Below the pieces are notes generated by a model. That model saw only the letters and a list, made by a program, of their open reading frames with translations, had not been told where the DNA came from and did no database searches. A DNA stretch of 64,000 nt from Pectobacterium polonicum (GTDB lineage Bacteria > Pseudomonadota > Gammaproteobacteria > Enterobacterales > Enterobacteriaceae): positions 434,001-498,000 of the forward strand of contig NZ_RJTN01000002.1 of NCBI RefSeq assembly GCF_005497185.1, in the 5' to 3' direction. Below are positions 1 to 10,351 of the stretch, piece after piece. The translations under genes and the position numbers were made by a program. Each line of letters begins with the position of its first letter. The stretch's first letter is position 1.

Positions 1-52
1 CGAGACGCTGATCTAACACGCCAGGCACCTAATGGTAAGCAATAACGGTAAC

Positions 53-89
53 GTCAGGCGCAACATGATTCCCCTGCTCCGCGCCTGAC
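53..89. terminator. Inverted repeat downstream of the sugar operon
   Basis: A perfect 9-bp inverted repeat (GTCAGGCGC at 53-61, GCGCCTGAC at 81-89, 19-nt loop) lies just beyond the stop codon of the last gene of the minus-strand operon. It could end that transcript, but no clear T tract follows on the minus strand, so the terminator role is only a guess. Nothing else is visible in bases 1-103. Confidence 0.35.
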
Positions 90-103
90 GGACCATGGCG
101 AAA

Positions 104-1102
104 TTACTCGTTAACGTTAATGGATGACAGCAGCGCATCCTGCACAATTCGTTGTGCCTGTAATGGGTTTTGCGCTTCCTGTGCCGCCTGAAGCGCGGGG
201 ATATCCAACTTATCCAGCGCGCGATAAATATGCTTCAGGAAACGAATGGACAGCTGTGCCGCTTCAACGTGATTCTCACGGAACGGGAACTGGTCGAGCT
301 GCCAGACGCCCTGCCAGTTATTAATTTTCAGCACGTAGAAAAACTCGAAAATCTCGGTCATATGCACGGTGCCAACCACCAGATCGTCATCCCAGCCGCG
401 CAGGTTGTCGTTCACATCCATACCGAATAGCCGGCCGCGATCGATAATCAACTGGGCAGAATCAGCGGGTGATTCGCCGCCATACAGCGCATGGCCGAAG
501 TCCAGCAGCACGCCGACGTTATCCAGCCCGATATCTTCAATCCCCAGCAGCGTTCTCGCTGCGGAATCCCAGGTCATTTTCACGCGTGGTTCGCGCGGCT
601 TGTACTCGATAGCAAATTTAACATCGGGGTTAGCACCTGCCAGATCGCGCATGCCATCAACCGCCAGCTTCCACAGATTTTTATGGCTGACCTGGAATGG
701 ATAATCCCAGCCATCCTGGCCCGGCCAGACTTTGACGTAATTCGCCCCCAGTTCACGCACAATGCCAGCAGATTCGTGCATCAGTTCAAACGCCGCCGCC
801 CGCGCAGCCGGATCGGGGTTGGTGAAAGCGCCACGCGACCACTTTTGCAGGTAAATTTCCGGCGTGATGCCAATCGCTTTCAGCCCTGCATCTTTCAGCG
901 CATCTTTCACTTCGCTGAGCGTCACACCCGGCGTGAAGGGATAAGGCAAATCGACATAGGAAAGCTCACCGACCTCTTTTGCCGCTTTGATCTGGTCGAT
1001 CGTGCTCAAGGCCGGGCCGTAACCGTCAACGGCGTAGCGGTCGATATAGTTCGCAAAATGCCACAAACCGGCGCCAAATTCAGGGTAGGTATACGTTGCC
1101 AT
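104..1102 (-). CDS. Sugar isomerase/epimerase, probable D-apiose isomerase
   Basis: This 332-aa protein is a TIM-barrel sugar isomerase/epimerase of the xylose-isomerase-like fold. Likely divalent-metal ligands sit in the segments [18 protein letters not shown] and FGMDVNDN. The reading frame can be opened at a GTG at 1111, but ATG at 1102 has AGGTGA 7 nt upstream and is the likely start. It is the last gene of a cluster with a pentulose-type kinase, a split transketolase and a ribose-type ABC transporter. That gene set matches the published D-apiose pathway (apiose to apulose), so apiose isomerase is the best call. The protein is cytoplasmic. The substrate is inferred from context, and another branched or rare pentose remains possible. 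Confidence 0.72.
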   Translation of the reverse strand: MATYTYPEFGAGLWHFANYIDRYAVDGYGPALSTIDQIKAAKEVGELSYVDLPYPFTPGVTLSEVKDALKDAGLKAIGITPEIYLQKWSRGAFTNPDPAARAAAFELMHESAGIVRELGANYVKVWPGQDGWDYPFQVSHKNLWKLAVDGMRDLAGANPDVKFAIEYKPREPRVKMTWDSAARTLLGIEDIGLDNVGVLLDFGHALYGGESPADSAQLIIDRGRLFGMDVNDNLRGWDDDLVVGTVHMTEIFEFFYVLKINNWQGVWQLDQFPFRENHVEAAQLSIRFLKHIYRALDKLDIPALQAAQEAQNPLQAQRIVQDALLSSINVNE

Positions 1103-1161
1103 AAAAGTCACCTCATTGATTCATAATAGTGTTGAGCTGCTTATCTTTCGTATCGGATAGG

Positions 1162-1207
1162 TTCTTACTGCTAACATTTCTTACTGCTAAAAATGTCTTA
1201 CGGTTAA
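1162..1207. repeat. Three imperfect 16-17 bp tandem repeats
   Basis: The gap between the kinase stop and the isomerase start holds TTCTTACTGCTAA at 1162-1174, the same 13-mer at 1178-1190, and a diverged copy (TGTCTTACGGTTAA) at 1194-1207. The array sits in the intercistronic leader of the isomerase, upstream of its ribosome-binding site. Its role is unknown. Confidence 0.6.
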
Positions 1208-1213
1208 AAATGG

Positions 1214-2707
1214 TTATGGCTCAGGCCGCAGACGCGCACGCGCCACCGCCGTTCGCCACTGTTGATAGCTTTCCAGAATGGCGTGGTTTGTCGTCGACGG
1301 TTCGATAACTTCAACTTCTCTGGGCAGTGCGGCAATCTGTTCGTTGTGTTCCCACCACCCCAGCATTTTTCCGCCCAAATACGCCGCGCCCAGCGCAGAC
1401 ACTTCCGCGTTATGGTTGCGAATTAATGGACGCTGCAAGAGATCGGCCTGAAACTGCATCAGCCAGCGGTTTTGTGTCGCCCCACCGTCAACGCGCAGCG
1501 CGGGTAACGCGGCCTGCGATGCCTGTTCCATCGCGAAAAAGACGTCAGCAATCTGATACGCGATAGCTTCCAGCCCGGCACGGGCGATGATAGCGGGCGT
1601 GGTGGCGTCACATAGGCCGCACAGCAGGCCGCGCGCCTGCACATCCCAATAAGGCGCACCCAGCCCGGATAAGGCTGGAACAAAGAAGACGCCCTGATTC
1701 GATTCGACGCTTAACGCCAGTTCGGTCAGTTGTGTCACGGAAGGAATGCCCAGCATCTGGCCAATCCAGGCAAATCCCGAACCCGTGTGGGTAATGTTGC
1801 CTTCCAGTGCGTAGCGCAGTTCGCCATCGTGCCAGGCGATCGTGGTGCTGAGCCCAGCAGCATGAAGATGTGGCGTGTTGATGGTCGTCATTAGCGACGA
1901 ACCGGTGCCGTATGTCGCCTTGATTTCACCGCTTTGGGTGATGCCCTGACCGTACAGAGCCGCATGAGAATCGCCAATCAACGCCACAATCGGTACACCA
2001 GCGGCAAGTCCACTGATGCCCGTCACGCCAGTGTGACCGTGTAACGCCGAGGACGGCGTGACGGCAGGTAGGCAGACGCTGGGAATGCCGAACAGCGCCA
2101 GCAGATCCTCATCCCAGCAGCCACGCTGGATATTAAACAGCTGGGTTCTCGCCGCGTTGGAATAGTCAGTGGAATACGCTCGTCCGCCGCTAAACTGCCA
2201 GTTAAGCCAGCAGTCCACCGTTCCGATGCACAGCTCCCCTTGCATCGCACGGGCGACGCCGTCCGGCAATTCCGCCAGCATGGCATGAAGTTTGGCGGCG
2301 GGAAAAAGCGGATCAACCTGTAGCCCGGTGCGGGATTCAATCAGACGCGCCTCCGCACTTCCCTGTAAGGCCTGACAGAATTTCTCCGCGCGGCGATCTT
2401 GCCAACTGACCAACGGCGTCAGCGGTTTTCCAGTTCGCCTGTCCCAAATCAGCACCGACTCGCGCTGATTACTGATCGCCACACCTACCACCTGAACCCG
2501 GTGTAATGACGACAGGCAGGCTTCTGCCGCCTGACAAACCGCACGCCAGATTGCCATCGCATCCTGCTCGGCTCTGCCCGGCTGCGGGTGCGTCACCTGC
2601 AAAGCGACCGCCGCTTTAGCCAGAATGCGCCCCCGCTCATCGACGGCAATCGCTTTAGCGTTCGTCGTCCCTTCATCGATTGCCAAAATAACCGGCGTAA
2701 ACATCAT
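1214..2707 (-). CDS. aplK: FGGY-family carbohydrate kinase, probable apulose kinase
   Basis: This 497-aa ATP-dependent sugar kinase of the FGGY (glycerol/xylulokinase) family shows the N-terminal phosphate loop DEGTTNAKAIAVDERG, the actin-fold motif TYGTGSSL and the C-terminal adenosine-binding stretch RVDGGATQNRWL, so the domain is complete. The start is ATG at 2707, which overlaps the upstream stop as TGATG with GGGAGG just before it. This implies translational coupling to aptB. A TTG 15 bases earlier is a poorer choice. In the apiose pathway the enzyme would phosphorylate D-apulose to apulose 4-phosphate, the substrate of the transketolase encoded next to it. The family is certain, and the substrate is inferred from the cluster. 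Confidence 0.75.
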   Translation of the reverse strand: MMFTPVILAIDEGTTNAKAIAVDERGRILAKAAVALQVTHPQPGRAEQDAMAIWRAVCQAAEACLSSLHRVQVVGVAISNQRESVLIWDRRTGKPLTPLVSWQDRRAEKFCQALQGSAEARLIESRTGLQVDPLFPAAKLHAMLAELPDGVARAMQGELCIGTVDCWLNWQFSGGRAYSTDYSNAARTQLFNIQRGCWDEDLLALFGIPSVCLPAVTPSSALHGHTGVTGISGLAAGVPIVALIGDSHAALYGQGITQSGEIKATYGTGSSLMTTINTPHLHAAGLSTTIAWHDGELRYALEGNITHTGSGFAWIGQMLGIPSVTQLTELALSVESNQGVFFVPALSGLGAPYWDVQARGLLCGLCDATTPAIIARAGLEAIAYQIADVFFAMEQASQAALPALRVDGGATQNRWLMQFQADLLQRPLIRNHNAEVSALGAAYLGGKMLGWWEHNEQIAALPREVEVIEPSTTNHAILESYQQWRTAVARARLRPEP

Positions 2708-3651
2708 CAGCCTCCCGGGCAAAGACGCAGTGCCGCGTTGACAATGCCCGTCGCGTCCAGCCCGTGATGCGCCCGCATCGCGCTCCGATCGGCGGCAATC
2801 GCGTATTGGCCATCGGGAATACCTAACCGTACGAGAGGGATTCCGCTGCCCGCTTCTGCCAGCACTTCCGCTACCAGACTGCCTGCACCGCCGTTGACGT
2901 TATGTTCTTCTACTGTGATAACACGAGGTGTTTCGCTCAGAATTTCAAGCAATTGCTGAGTATTACACGGGCGGATAGAGGAAAGATTAACCACCGTAGC
3001 AGCGAGTCCTTTTTCTGCTAATAATTCAGCCGCCGTCACAATTTCATGCACGGTCGACCCCAGCCCAACCAGCGTGATATCGCGCCCCTTGCGCAACACA
3101 TCGATCTGCCCCGGCACAAAGCGGTACTGCTCATCGTGCAAGGCAGGCAGCGGTTTCCCATCGAGGCGGATATAGACTGGCCCCTGATGTTCAAACGCAT
3201 AGTCGATAATCTGGCGGCACTCTTCCGGGCTGGACGGCGCGTAGATCTCAATATTGCCAAACCCTCTCAGCACCGCGATGTCGTCAATACTGTGGTGTGT
3301 GCTGGCAAGCGGACCGTAGCTACAGCCCGCATTTAGCCCAAACAGCTTGACGTTGCTGTTGTTGTAACAGACATCGACTTTGAGCTGTTCATTCGCACGG
3401 GAGATCAAAAACGGCGCTGCGTTACAGGTCACCGCAATCTTGCCGCCAATGGACAACCCCACCGCCGTCCCCACCATGCTTTGTTCTGCAATCCCCACGT
3501 TGACAATACGGTCAGGAAAACGCTGTATGAAAGGCGAAATCTTCGCCGTTGAGCTTGAATCCGCCAATACCGGAACTAAATCAATCCCCTGTTCGACGGC
3601 CTTGATGAACTGCTCAACCATGACGGTTGCCAGATGCTCTGCATTACTCAT
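2707..3651 (-). CDS. aptB: Transketolase C-terminal subunit, probable apulose-4-phosphate transketolase B
   Basis: This 314-aa protein carries the pyrimidine-binding and C-terminal domains of transketolase only. The conserved glutamate that activates thiamine diphosphate is in NVGIAEQSM (about residue 56). Its partner, the N-terminal half, is the gene immediately upstream, and the two overlap by 8 bases (ATGAGTAA), as expected for an obligate heterodimer. AGGA precedes the start. In the apiose pathway the split enzyme transfers a two-carbon unit from apulose 4-phosphate to glyceraldehyde 3-phosphate, giving xylulose 5-phosphate and dihydroxyacetone phosphate. Split transketolases serve other pathways too, so the substrate rests on the kinase and isomerase next door. 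Confidence 0.75.
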   Translation of the reverse strand: MSNAEHLATVMVEQFIKAVEQGIDLVPVLADSSSTAKISPFIQRFPDRIVNVGIAEQSMVGTAVGLSIGGKIAVTCNAAPFLISRANEQLKVDVCYNNSNVKLFGLNAGCSYGPLASTHHSIDDIAVLRGFGNIEIYAPSSPEECRQIIDYAFEHQGPVYIRLDGKPLPALHDEQYRFVPGQIDVLRKGRDITLVGLGSTVHEIVTAAELLAEKGLAATVVNLSSIRPCNTQQLLEILSETPRVITVEEHNVNGGAGSLVAEVLAEAGSGIPLVRLGIPDGQYAIAADRSAMRAHHGLDATGIVNAALRLCPGG

Positions 3652-4474
3652 CTTTTAGTTCCTCCAGCGCCAGTGCAATTTCTTCGCCTTTCGGCACCCG
3701 GTGATGCCATTCCGCTCGTCCCTGAATAAACGACACGCCCGCGCCTTTTTCCGTATTTGCAATCACCACGTTCGGCTTGCCGTTACGCGGCAGATTCTCC
3801 AGCGTTTCGACCACTGAACGCATGTCGTTACCCGCGCATTCCGTGACCTGTAAACCAAAAGCCTGCCACTTCTCCGCCAGCGGATCGGTGTTCATAATGG
3901 AACTCGTCGGCCCTGCCAGTTGCAGCTTGTTCTTGTCGTTGATGATGATCAGGTTATCCAGTTGGTAATGCGCCGCTGCCAGCGCCGCTTCCCAGTTGCT
4001 GCCTTCCGCCAGTTCACCATCGCCCGTCAGGACGAACACCCGGCGCGGGCTGTTATCGCGCTTGGCCGCCAGCGCAATACCGACCGCCACTGGTAGCCCA
4101 TGCCCCAACGCCCCGGTATTCAGTTCAATCCCCGGCGTCTTGTGCTTGACCGGATGCCCCGGCAAATGCGAATCGGGGTGCTGATAGGTTGCCAGCCACG
4201 TTTCTGGAAAATAGCCCGCCTCCGCCAGACAGCAGTAATAACCGCCAACCGCATGGCCTTTTGACTGGATATAAATATCCCGCTGCGGGTCCTGAAGGCG
4301 CTCCGGCGCACAGTTCAGAAGGCGAAAATACAGCGCTGTCAGAATCTCAACCTGTGACAGATCGGCACCCGTATGTCCGCCAGCCGGGCTATTGGCATTC
4401 AGATGAATAATACGGCGACGAATGGCGCGGGCTTTGTGCGTCAGCGCCTCCACCGACAATGCGTACGGATTCAT
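3644..4474 (-). CDS. aptA: Transketolase N-terminal subunit, probable apulose-4-phosphate transketolase A
   Basis: This 276-aa protein is the thiamine-diphosphate-binding half of transketolase. The ThDP/Mg motif starts at GDGELAEGS (residues 151-159) and ends at NDKN (179-182). The catalytic-type histidines in GGHTG and SKGHAVGG are present. The start at 4474 has GAGGTG upstream. This gene begins a second transcription unit: a 174-bp gap with its own promoter-like sequence and tandem operator separates it from the permease gene. It forms one enzyme with the next gene, aptB. Confidence 0.77.
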   Translation of the reverse strand: MNPYALSVEALTHKARAIRRRIIHLNANSPAGGHTGADLSQVEILTALYFRLLNCAPERLQDPQRDIYIQSKGHAVGGYYCCLAEAGYFPETWLATYQHPDSHLPGHPVKHKTPGIELNTGALGHGLPVAVGIALAAKRDNSPRRVFVLTGDGELAEGSNWEAALAAAHYQLDNLIIINDKNKLQLAGPTSSIMNTDPLAEKWQAFGLQVTECAGNDMRSVVETLENLPRNGKPNVVIANTEKGAGVSFIQGRAEWHHRVPKGEEIALALEELKDE

Positions 4475-4486
4475 ACTTCACCTCAC

Positions 4487-4520
4487 TTGAATTTTTACTC
4501 AAAAACGAATATTTATTCAT
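4487..4520. promoter_or_regulatory. Tandem operator upstream of aptA
   Basis: Two copies of a TTGAAT-N4-ATTCAA type site lie here: TTGAATTTTTACTCAA at 4487-4502 (one mismatch) and ACGAATATTTATTCAT at 4505-4520. The copies start 18 bp apart. The same arrangement, with the same 18-bp offset, precedes the binding-protein gene at 8934-8967. The pair sits between a promoter-like sequence and the aptA Shine-Dalgarno, as expected for a repressor site. The regulator is not encoded nearby. Confidence 0.65.
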
Positions 4521-4546
4521 ATGGAATCAAAAAAAATTGCGTTCAA
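4516..4546 (-). promoter_or_regulatory. Candidate promoter for aptA-aptB-aplK-isomerase
   Basis: On the minus strand a -35-like TTGAAC (4541-4546) is followed after 19 bases by TATGAA (4516-4521), or after 17 by CATATG. The tandem operator overlaps the -10 element and runs downstream from it. Strength and start site are not known. Confidence 0.4.
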
Positions 4547-4648
4547 ATCGGGCCTCGGTATGCCTGCCTACCAACATCAATCCCACCGCGACTCAACGCC
4601 CCGTGCTATTTACGCTTAATTAACCATGCGACGGCGTACCTTCATTAA

Positions 4649-5746
4649 CTATGTCCCTTCCGCAGTAGCCTTCTGTGACACAATTGCGGCCTTGTGCTGC
4701 ATCCGGTTTTGCATCTGGTCAATAATCACCGCCACAATGATGACGATACCTTTAATCACCATCTGCCAGAATTCACTCACGCCCATCATCACCAGTCCGT
4801 CGGCAAGAATCCCGATGACAAACGCACCAATCAGCGTGCCCAAAATCGTGCCGCGCCCGCCTGCCAATGACGTTCCGCCGAGTACCACAGCAGCGATCGC
4901 GTTCATTTCAAAGGCGGTGCCGGTTGCCGGATGGCTGGCAACCAGTTGAGAGGACACCACGATGCCCGCGATAGCCGCACAGAAGCCGGAAATGGTGTAG
5001 ACCCAGACTTTGACCTGACGCACTTTGACGCCAGAAAGTTCAGCGGCACGTTCGTTGTCACCAATCGCATAGACATGGCGACCAAACGGCAGGCGGCGCG
5101 CCACGTAGGCAATCACCACGGCCAGCACCAGCATCAGCCAGATAGCCAGCGGTAGCCCCAGGATCGTAGCAGAGCCAATCAGCTCAAAGCCGGTGTTGCC
5201 CAACTGCGGGTTACCGCCCAAGCCGGGGAACGTTTCCCCACCGGAAATCAGCATTGATGCCCCACGCACGATGTACATCGTTCCCAGCGTGCAGATAAAA
5301 GGCGCAACGTTATACCGCGTGATGATCCAACCGTTAATGGCTCCGATGAGTGCGCCAATCAGCAGCACGACAGGCACGATGACCCACACGCTGGGGAAAA
5401 TCGCGATGCCGAACATCGGCAACACAATTCCCTGAGTAATCATGTAGCCCGCCACCATGCCACACAGCCCCAGCGTGGCGCCGATCGACAGATCAATCCC
5501 CGCGGTGATGATGACAAACGTGATCCCCAGCGCCAGAAACGCATTGATGGCAATGTGCTTCACCATGATGATAAGGCTACCCGTCGCCAAAAACCCGGGC
5601 ACCGTGAAGGCAAAGAACCCCAAAATCAGGAACAGCGCGATAAACGTGCGCAGCCTGAGGATCAACAGCAGGATGCTCTCTCGTGAGCGTACAAACTTAC
5701 CCGGGGATAGCGCACCTGACGCCGCCGGAAGGTGAGTCGTTTTCAT
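4649..5746 (-). CDS. Sugar ABC transporter permease, RbsC/BPD_transp_2 family
   Basis: This 365-aa inner-membrane protein has about ten hydrophobic segments and the typical RbsC-family stretches ITAGIDLSIGATLGLCGM and VVLGGTSLAGGRGT. It would form the membrane channel of the importer with the ATPase and binding protein encoded upstream. ATG at 5746 is one base beyond the ATPase stop (TGACATG), so the genes are tightly coupled. An upstream in-frame start at 5764 lies inside the ATPase gene and is less likely. The imported sugar is probably D-apiose by context; ribose and allose systems are the closest family relatives. Confidence 0.85.
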   Translation of the reverse strand: MKTTHLPAASGALSPGKFVRSRESILLLILRLRTFIALFLILGFFAFTVPGFLATGSLIIMVKHIAINAFLALGITFVIITAGIDLSIGATLGLCGMVAGYMITQGIVLPMFGIAIFPSVWVIVPVVLLIGALIGAINGWIITRYNVAPFICTLGTMYIVRGASMLISGGETFPGLGGNPQLGNTGFELIGSATILGLPLAIWLMLVLAVVIAYVARRLPFGRHVYAIGDNERAAELSGVKVRQVKVWVYTISGFCAAIAGIVVSSQLVASHPATGTAFEMNAIAAVVLGGTSLAGGRGTILGTLIGAFVIGILADGLVMMGVSEFWQMVIKGIVIIVAVIIDQMQNRMQHKAAIVSQKATAEGT

Positions 5747-5747
5747 G

Positions 5748-7301
5748 TCAGAACCCTTGTGCACTTGCCGAAACCAATGCCGACTCGCTGGCTGCTTGAC
5801 GCGAAATATTCGCCGTCAGTTTGCCATTCGACATCACCAAAATGCGGTCCGATACCGCCATAATTTCTTTCAGATCCGAGGTAGAAAACAGCACGCCGAT
5901 GCCCTGTTCGGACAGCCCAACCATCATTTCAAACACATCGGCCTTGGCACCGACATCAATGCCCCGCGTTGGCTCGTCCAGTAACAGCACTTTGGGGCTG
6001 GTCAGCAACGAGCGGCCAATCACCACTTTTTGCTGATTGCCTCCGCTGAGTGCCTGAATTTCGACGTCGGGCGAAGACACTTTGATCGCCAACTGCCCAA
6101 TCGTGCTGGCAACCACTTCCTGCTCTTGCCGCTGGAAGATCGCCATGCCGTATTTCAGCCGCCGCCACAGGCTGGCGATGGTGAGATTGGAGGCCACTGA
6201 CGAGAGCGGAAAGATGCCAGTTTTTTTGCGATCTTCCGGCACCAGACTCATGCCCATACGGATGCGCTGTGCGGTAGAAAGGCGCGGATTCACCGGTTTG
6301 CTATCGAGATAAATCTTGCCCAGATAATCATTCTGAATACCCAGCAGACACTCAAAGAGTTCGGTGCGTCCCGCGCCCATCAGCCCGTAAATGCCGACAA
6401 TTTCCCCTTCACGCACCATCAGCGACACATCATTAACCACCTGATGTCCGGCATCGTTGAGACAGGTAAGGTGCTCCGCTTCCAATATCGGCGCGCCGAA
6501 CGTTCTGCCCGGATGCAAGAAGCTGGTGACAGGGTCACCGCCGAGCATTTCCCGCACGATCCACGGCACATCGATGTCGCTGACCGCCGCTTCCGCCTGA
6601 AAACACCCGTCGCGCAGGATGGTGATGTAGTCACCAATCGCCATTAGTTCTTCCAGCCGGTGCGAAATGTAGATGATGGAAACGTTCTGGCGGGTCAGTT
6701 CGCGGATCACGCGAAACAGAATCTCCACTTCGGTTTTACTCAGCGCGGAGGTCGGTTCGTCCAGAATCAGAATGTCAGCCTGATCCGCCAGCGCTTTAGC
6801 AATTTCCACCAGCTGTTGCTGGCCGACTTTCAAACTGGCGACCTCGGTACGCGGCGAAATAGCCTGATCGAGACGCGCCATCAACTCCGCCGCAATCCGC
6901 TCCTGTTCCAGATAATCGATAGGCGCAACGCCCTTTTGCAGTTCCCGCCCGAGAAAAATGTTCTCTGCCACGCTCAGGTTTTCAGACAGATTAAGTTCCT
7001 GATGCACCATGCCGATGCCTTTCGTCGCCGCATCACGGGTATCCGCTATGTGCACGACGTCGCCATTGAGCAGAATCTGGCCGGACGTCGGCTGTTGCAC
7101 ACCGGCCAGAATCTTCATCAGCGTCGATTTACCCGCCCCGTTTTCGCCAATGATTACGTTGACCTTGCCGCGATAAACGTTGTAATCGACGTTATCCAGC
7201 GCTTTAGTGCCGGGAAACAGCATGGTGATGCCACGGGTCGCCATCACAATTTCGGGACGGCTCACCGTGTCAGGTTGTAGAGGGACAGCAGACTTTTCCA
7301 T
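5748..7301 (-). CDS. Sugar ABC transporter ATP-binding protein, RbsA/MglA family
   Basis: This 517-aa tandem ABC ATPase has an N-terminal domain with Walker A GENGAGKST (52-60), a degenerate signature (KVGQQQLVEIAKAL) and Walker B LILDEPTSAL. The C-terminal domain has the degenerate P-loop GLMGAGRTEL, signature LSGGNQQKV and Walker B LLLDEPTRGID. One consensus and one degenerate site is the usual pattern for RbsA/MglA. The start overlaps the DUF2291 stop as TAATG after GGAGGG, so it is translationally coupled. It energises sugar uptake at the inner face of the cytoplasmic membrane. Confidence 0.9.
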   Translation of the reverse strand: MEKSAVPLQPDTVSRPEIVMATRGITMLFPGTKALDNVDYNVYRGKVNVIIGENGAGKSTLMKILAGVQQPTSGQILLNGDVVHIADTRDAATKGIGMVHQELNLSENLSVAENIFLGRELQKGVAPIDYLEQERIAAELMARLDQAISPRTEVASLKVGQQQLVEIAKALADQADILILDEPTSALSKTEVEILFRVIRELTRQNVSIIYISHRLEELMAIGDYITILRDGCFQAEAAVSDIDVPWIVREMLGGDPVTSFLHPGRTFGAPILEAEHLTCLNDAGHQVVNDVSLMVREGEIVGIYGLMGAGRTELFECLLGIQNDYLGKIYLDSKPVNPRLSTAQRIRMGMSLVPEDRKKTGIFPLSSVASNLTIASLWRRLKYGMAIFQRQEQEVVASTIGQLAIKVSSPDVEIQALSGGNQQKVVIGRSLLTSPKVLLLDEPTRGIDVGAKADVFEMMVGLSEQGIGVLFSTSDLKEIMAVSDRILVMSNGKLTANISRQAASESALVSASAQGF

Positions 7302-7933
7302 TATTGCGACCCTCCGTTGCTCGCACTGGTCAGGTTTAACGTCATCGGCACCGCATCGCTGATACCCTGTTTCGTCACCACAAGCGCCGCCAACACGTTA
7401 GCGGTTTTACCTTGCACACTGGCATCCAGTTCCGGCAATGACGCAATGGCTTTGTTATTCAGCGCACGTGCCAATTGGGCAAATTGCACCTGATTCTTGA
7501 AATCATCAAAGCGGATAAACCCTGCCGCATCGCGAATCGCATTGCCTTTGACTATCGGCCCCAATTGAAGCGTGACGGCGTCACCTTGCGCATCAAGCGT
7601 CAATTTTCCTTCACGGCTTTCCCGATCAATCCCGCTGACCGTGCCCTGAAGCCGCACGTAGACGGCTTTACGTGCCGTTCCCTCCAGCGCGGCCTGCGTT
7701 TTCTTCACGTCATCCCAGGACAGCGCCTGCTGCTGCGCCGCAGGGAGCAACGTTGGCTGCCACAGCGCCGTCGCGATATTCTCTGGCGTCATGGTGCTAT
7801 AACCCGGCGTAGATGTTGGATCGACCGGAATGATCGGCTTACCATTTTCATCCAGATCGACCACCGTACAGGCAGACAGCAGCAAGGCACAGAGCCCAAT
7901 CCAACCGGCGCGATATCGTTCATCAAACAACAT
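7301..7933 (-). CDS. DUF2291 family lipoprotein in the sugar operon
   Basis: This 210-aa predicted lipoprotein has a short signal peptide ending in the lipobox LLSAC (cysteine about residue 22). The mature part matches the DUF2291 family as I recall it, a family seen beside ribose-type ABC transporters. Its biochemical role is not established. It sits between the binding protein and the ATPase, so it is co-transcribed with the transporter and may help the periplasmic step of uptake. No catalytic motif is visible. Confidence 0.75.
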   Translation of the reverse strand: MLFDERYRAGWIGLCALLLSACTVVDLDENGKPIIPVDPTSTPGYSTMTPENIATALWQPTLLPAAQQQALSWDDVKKTQAALEGTARKAVYVRLQGTVSGIDRESREGKLTLDAQGDAVTLQLGPIVKGNAIRDAAGFIRFDDFKNQVQFAQLARALNNKAIASLPELDASVQGKTANVLAALVVTKQGISDAVPMTLNLTSASNGGSQ

Positions 7934-7977
7934 AACGACTCCTCTACCTGCGGGAGCTAACGCTCCCGCTGCCTCAA

Positions 7978-9051
<1,074 letters not shown>

Positions 9052-9146
9052 CGAGGAGTAAGAAAAGTTGAATCTACCGCTTGGTTAGAGAGATAGTGCT
9101 ATGGCTGAGCCGGTTTGCGCGGCTATTCTCATAAGGACATTGGAAT

Positions 9147-10316
9147 ATGGTTGAGCAAGAGTGCATCTTCGATCTCGTCATTAACAGAAGCGACTCATCC
9201 TCCATAAAGTGGGGACGTTATGAACGGGCAGGAATTATTTCTTTTGGTACGGCAGATATGGACTTCCCTTCACCATCCTGCATACGCGACGCGCTGGTTC
9301 GCAAGGCTGAAAGCGGTATGTATGCTTATGAATATAAGCCAGATACCTATTATCAAGCCGTCACTGAGTGGTTTAAGCAGAACCATCGCTGGAATGTGAA
9401 ACCCGAATGGCTGACTAATTGCCCAGGGATGTGGGCGCTGTTTTCCCTGAGCCTGCAAGCCTATACCCAGAAAGGTGATGCCATACTGCTTCATGCCCCG
9501 CATTTTCACCCAGCAGTGAGCGTGATTGAAGGCGCGGGTCGACAGATCGTGGCACAACCGCTGCTCTATAACGGTCATCATTACGCGTTTGACGCTGCGG
9601 AATTCGAGCAGATTATCGTCAAGAATAAAGTGAAGCTATTCTTTCTGGTTAACCCGCACAACCCAACGGGACTTATGCTCAGCCGTAAGGAACTGTCTAT
9701 TGTCGCTGACATCTGCGAGCAACACGCAGTCACTGTGGTTTCGGATGAAATTAATAGCTATCTTATCTACGATGATAGCGAGTTTGTTCCTTACAGCAGC
9801 GTTTCTTCTGCAAGCCAGCACCACTCCGTGACCCTAACTTCTCCCTCCAAGGCCTTCAACTTGCAGGGGCTAACCTATGCAATTGGTATAATCCCGAACA
9901 GAGCAATGTGGGAACAACTGGAGAAAATCAGAGTCGGTATGGATTTTGACTTCGCGACGAATATTTTCAGTATTACGGCAGCAGAGGCGGCTTACCGCGA
10001 CGGAAAAGCGTGGCTTACTGAGCTTAACGCTTATCTCCAAAAAAACCTTGATGTTATGGCCGAATTTTTCAGTCAAAACATGCCGAACGTTAGACTCATT
10101 AGGCCGGGTGGAGGCTATATTGCCTGGCTGGATTTCACTGCGTATCAACTGTCAGCAGAAGAACTTAAAAGTATCATTCTGGACAAGGCTGGCGTGGGCC
10201 TAACCTGGGGTGAAACCTTCGGCCCCCAAGGCGATGGATTCGAACGCATCAATTTTGCTTGCCCAAGAGCCGTGCTTCTCGAAGGGCTAGAACGTCTAAA
10301 ACAAGCATTTTCATAG
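9147..10316 (+). CDS. PatB/MalY-type PLP-dependent C-S lyase or aminotransferase
   Basis: This 389-aa fold-type I PLP enzyme of the MalY/PatB subgroup has VNPHNPTG, the cofactor aspartate in VVSDEINSYLIY, the Schiff-base lysine in TSPSKAFNLQGL and a C-terminal arginine region FERINFACPR. Proteins of this subgroup act as cystathionine beta-lyases, or as aminotransferases. The exact substrate cannot be read from sequence. It is cytoplasmic, a single-gene unit preceded by AAGGA, and divergent from the sugar operon with its own palindromic site upstream. No partner gene is adjacent. Confidence 0.8.
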   Translation: MVEQECIFDLVINRSDSSSIKWGRYERAGIISFGTADMDFPSPSCIRDALVRKAESGMYAYEYKPDTYYQAVTEWFKQNHRWNVKPEWLTNCPGMWALFSLSLQAYTQKGDAILLHAPHFHPAVSVIEGAGRQIVAQPLLYNGHHYAFDAAEFEQIIVKNKVKLFFLVNPHNPTGLMLSRKELSIVADICEQHAVTVVSDEINSYLIYDDSEFVPYSSVSSASQHHSVTLTSPSKAFNLQGLTYAIGIIPNRAMWEQLEKIRVGMDFDFATNIFSITAAEAAYRDGKAWLTELNAYLQKNLDVMAEFFSQNMPNVRLIRPGGGYIAWLDFTAYQLSAEELKSIILDKAGVGLTWGETFGPQGDGFERINFACPRAVLLEGLERLKQAFS

Positions 10317-10351
10317 CGTTCCAGCCCCTTCCATTTTAGTTCTACTGCCGT

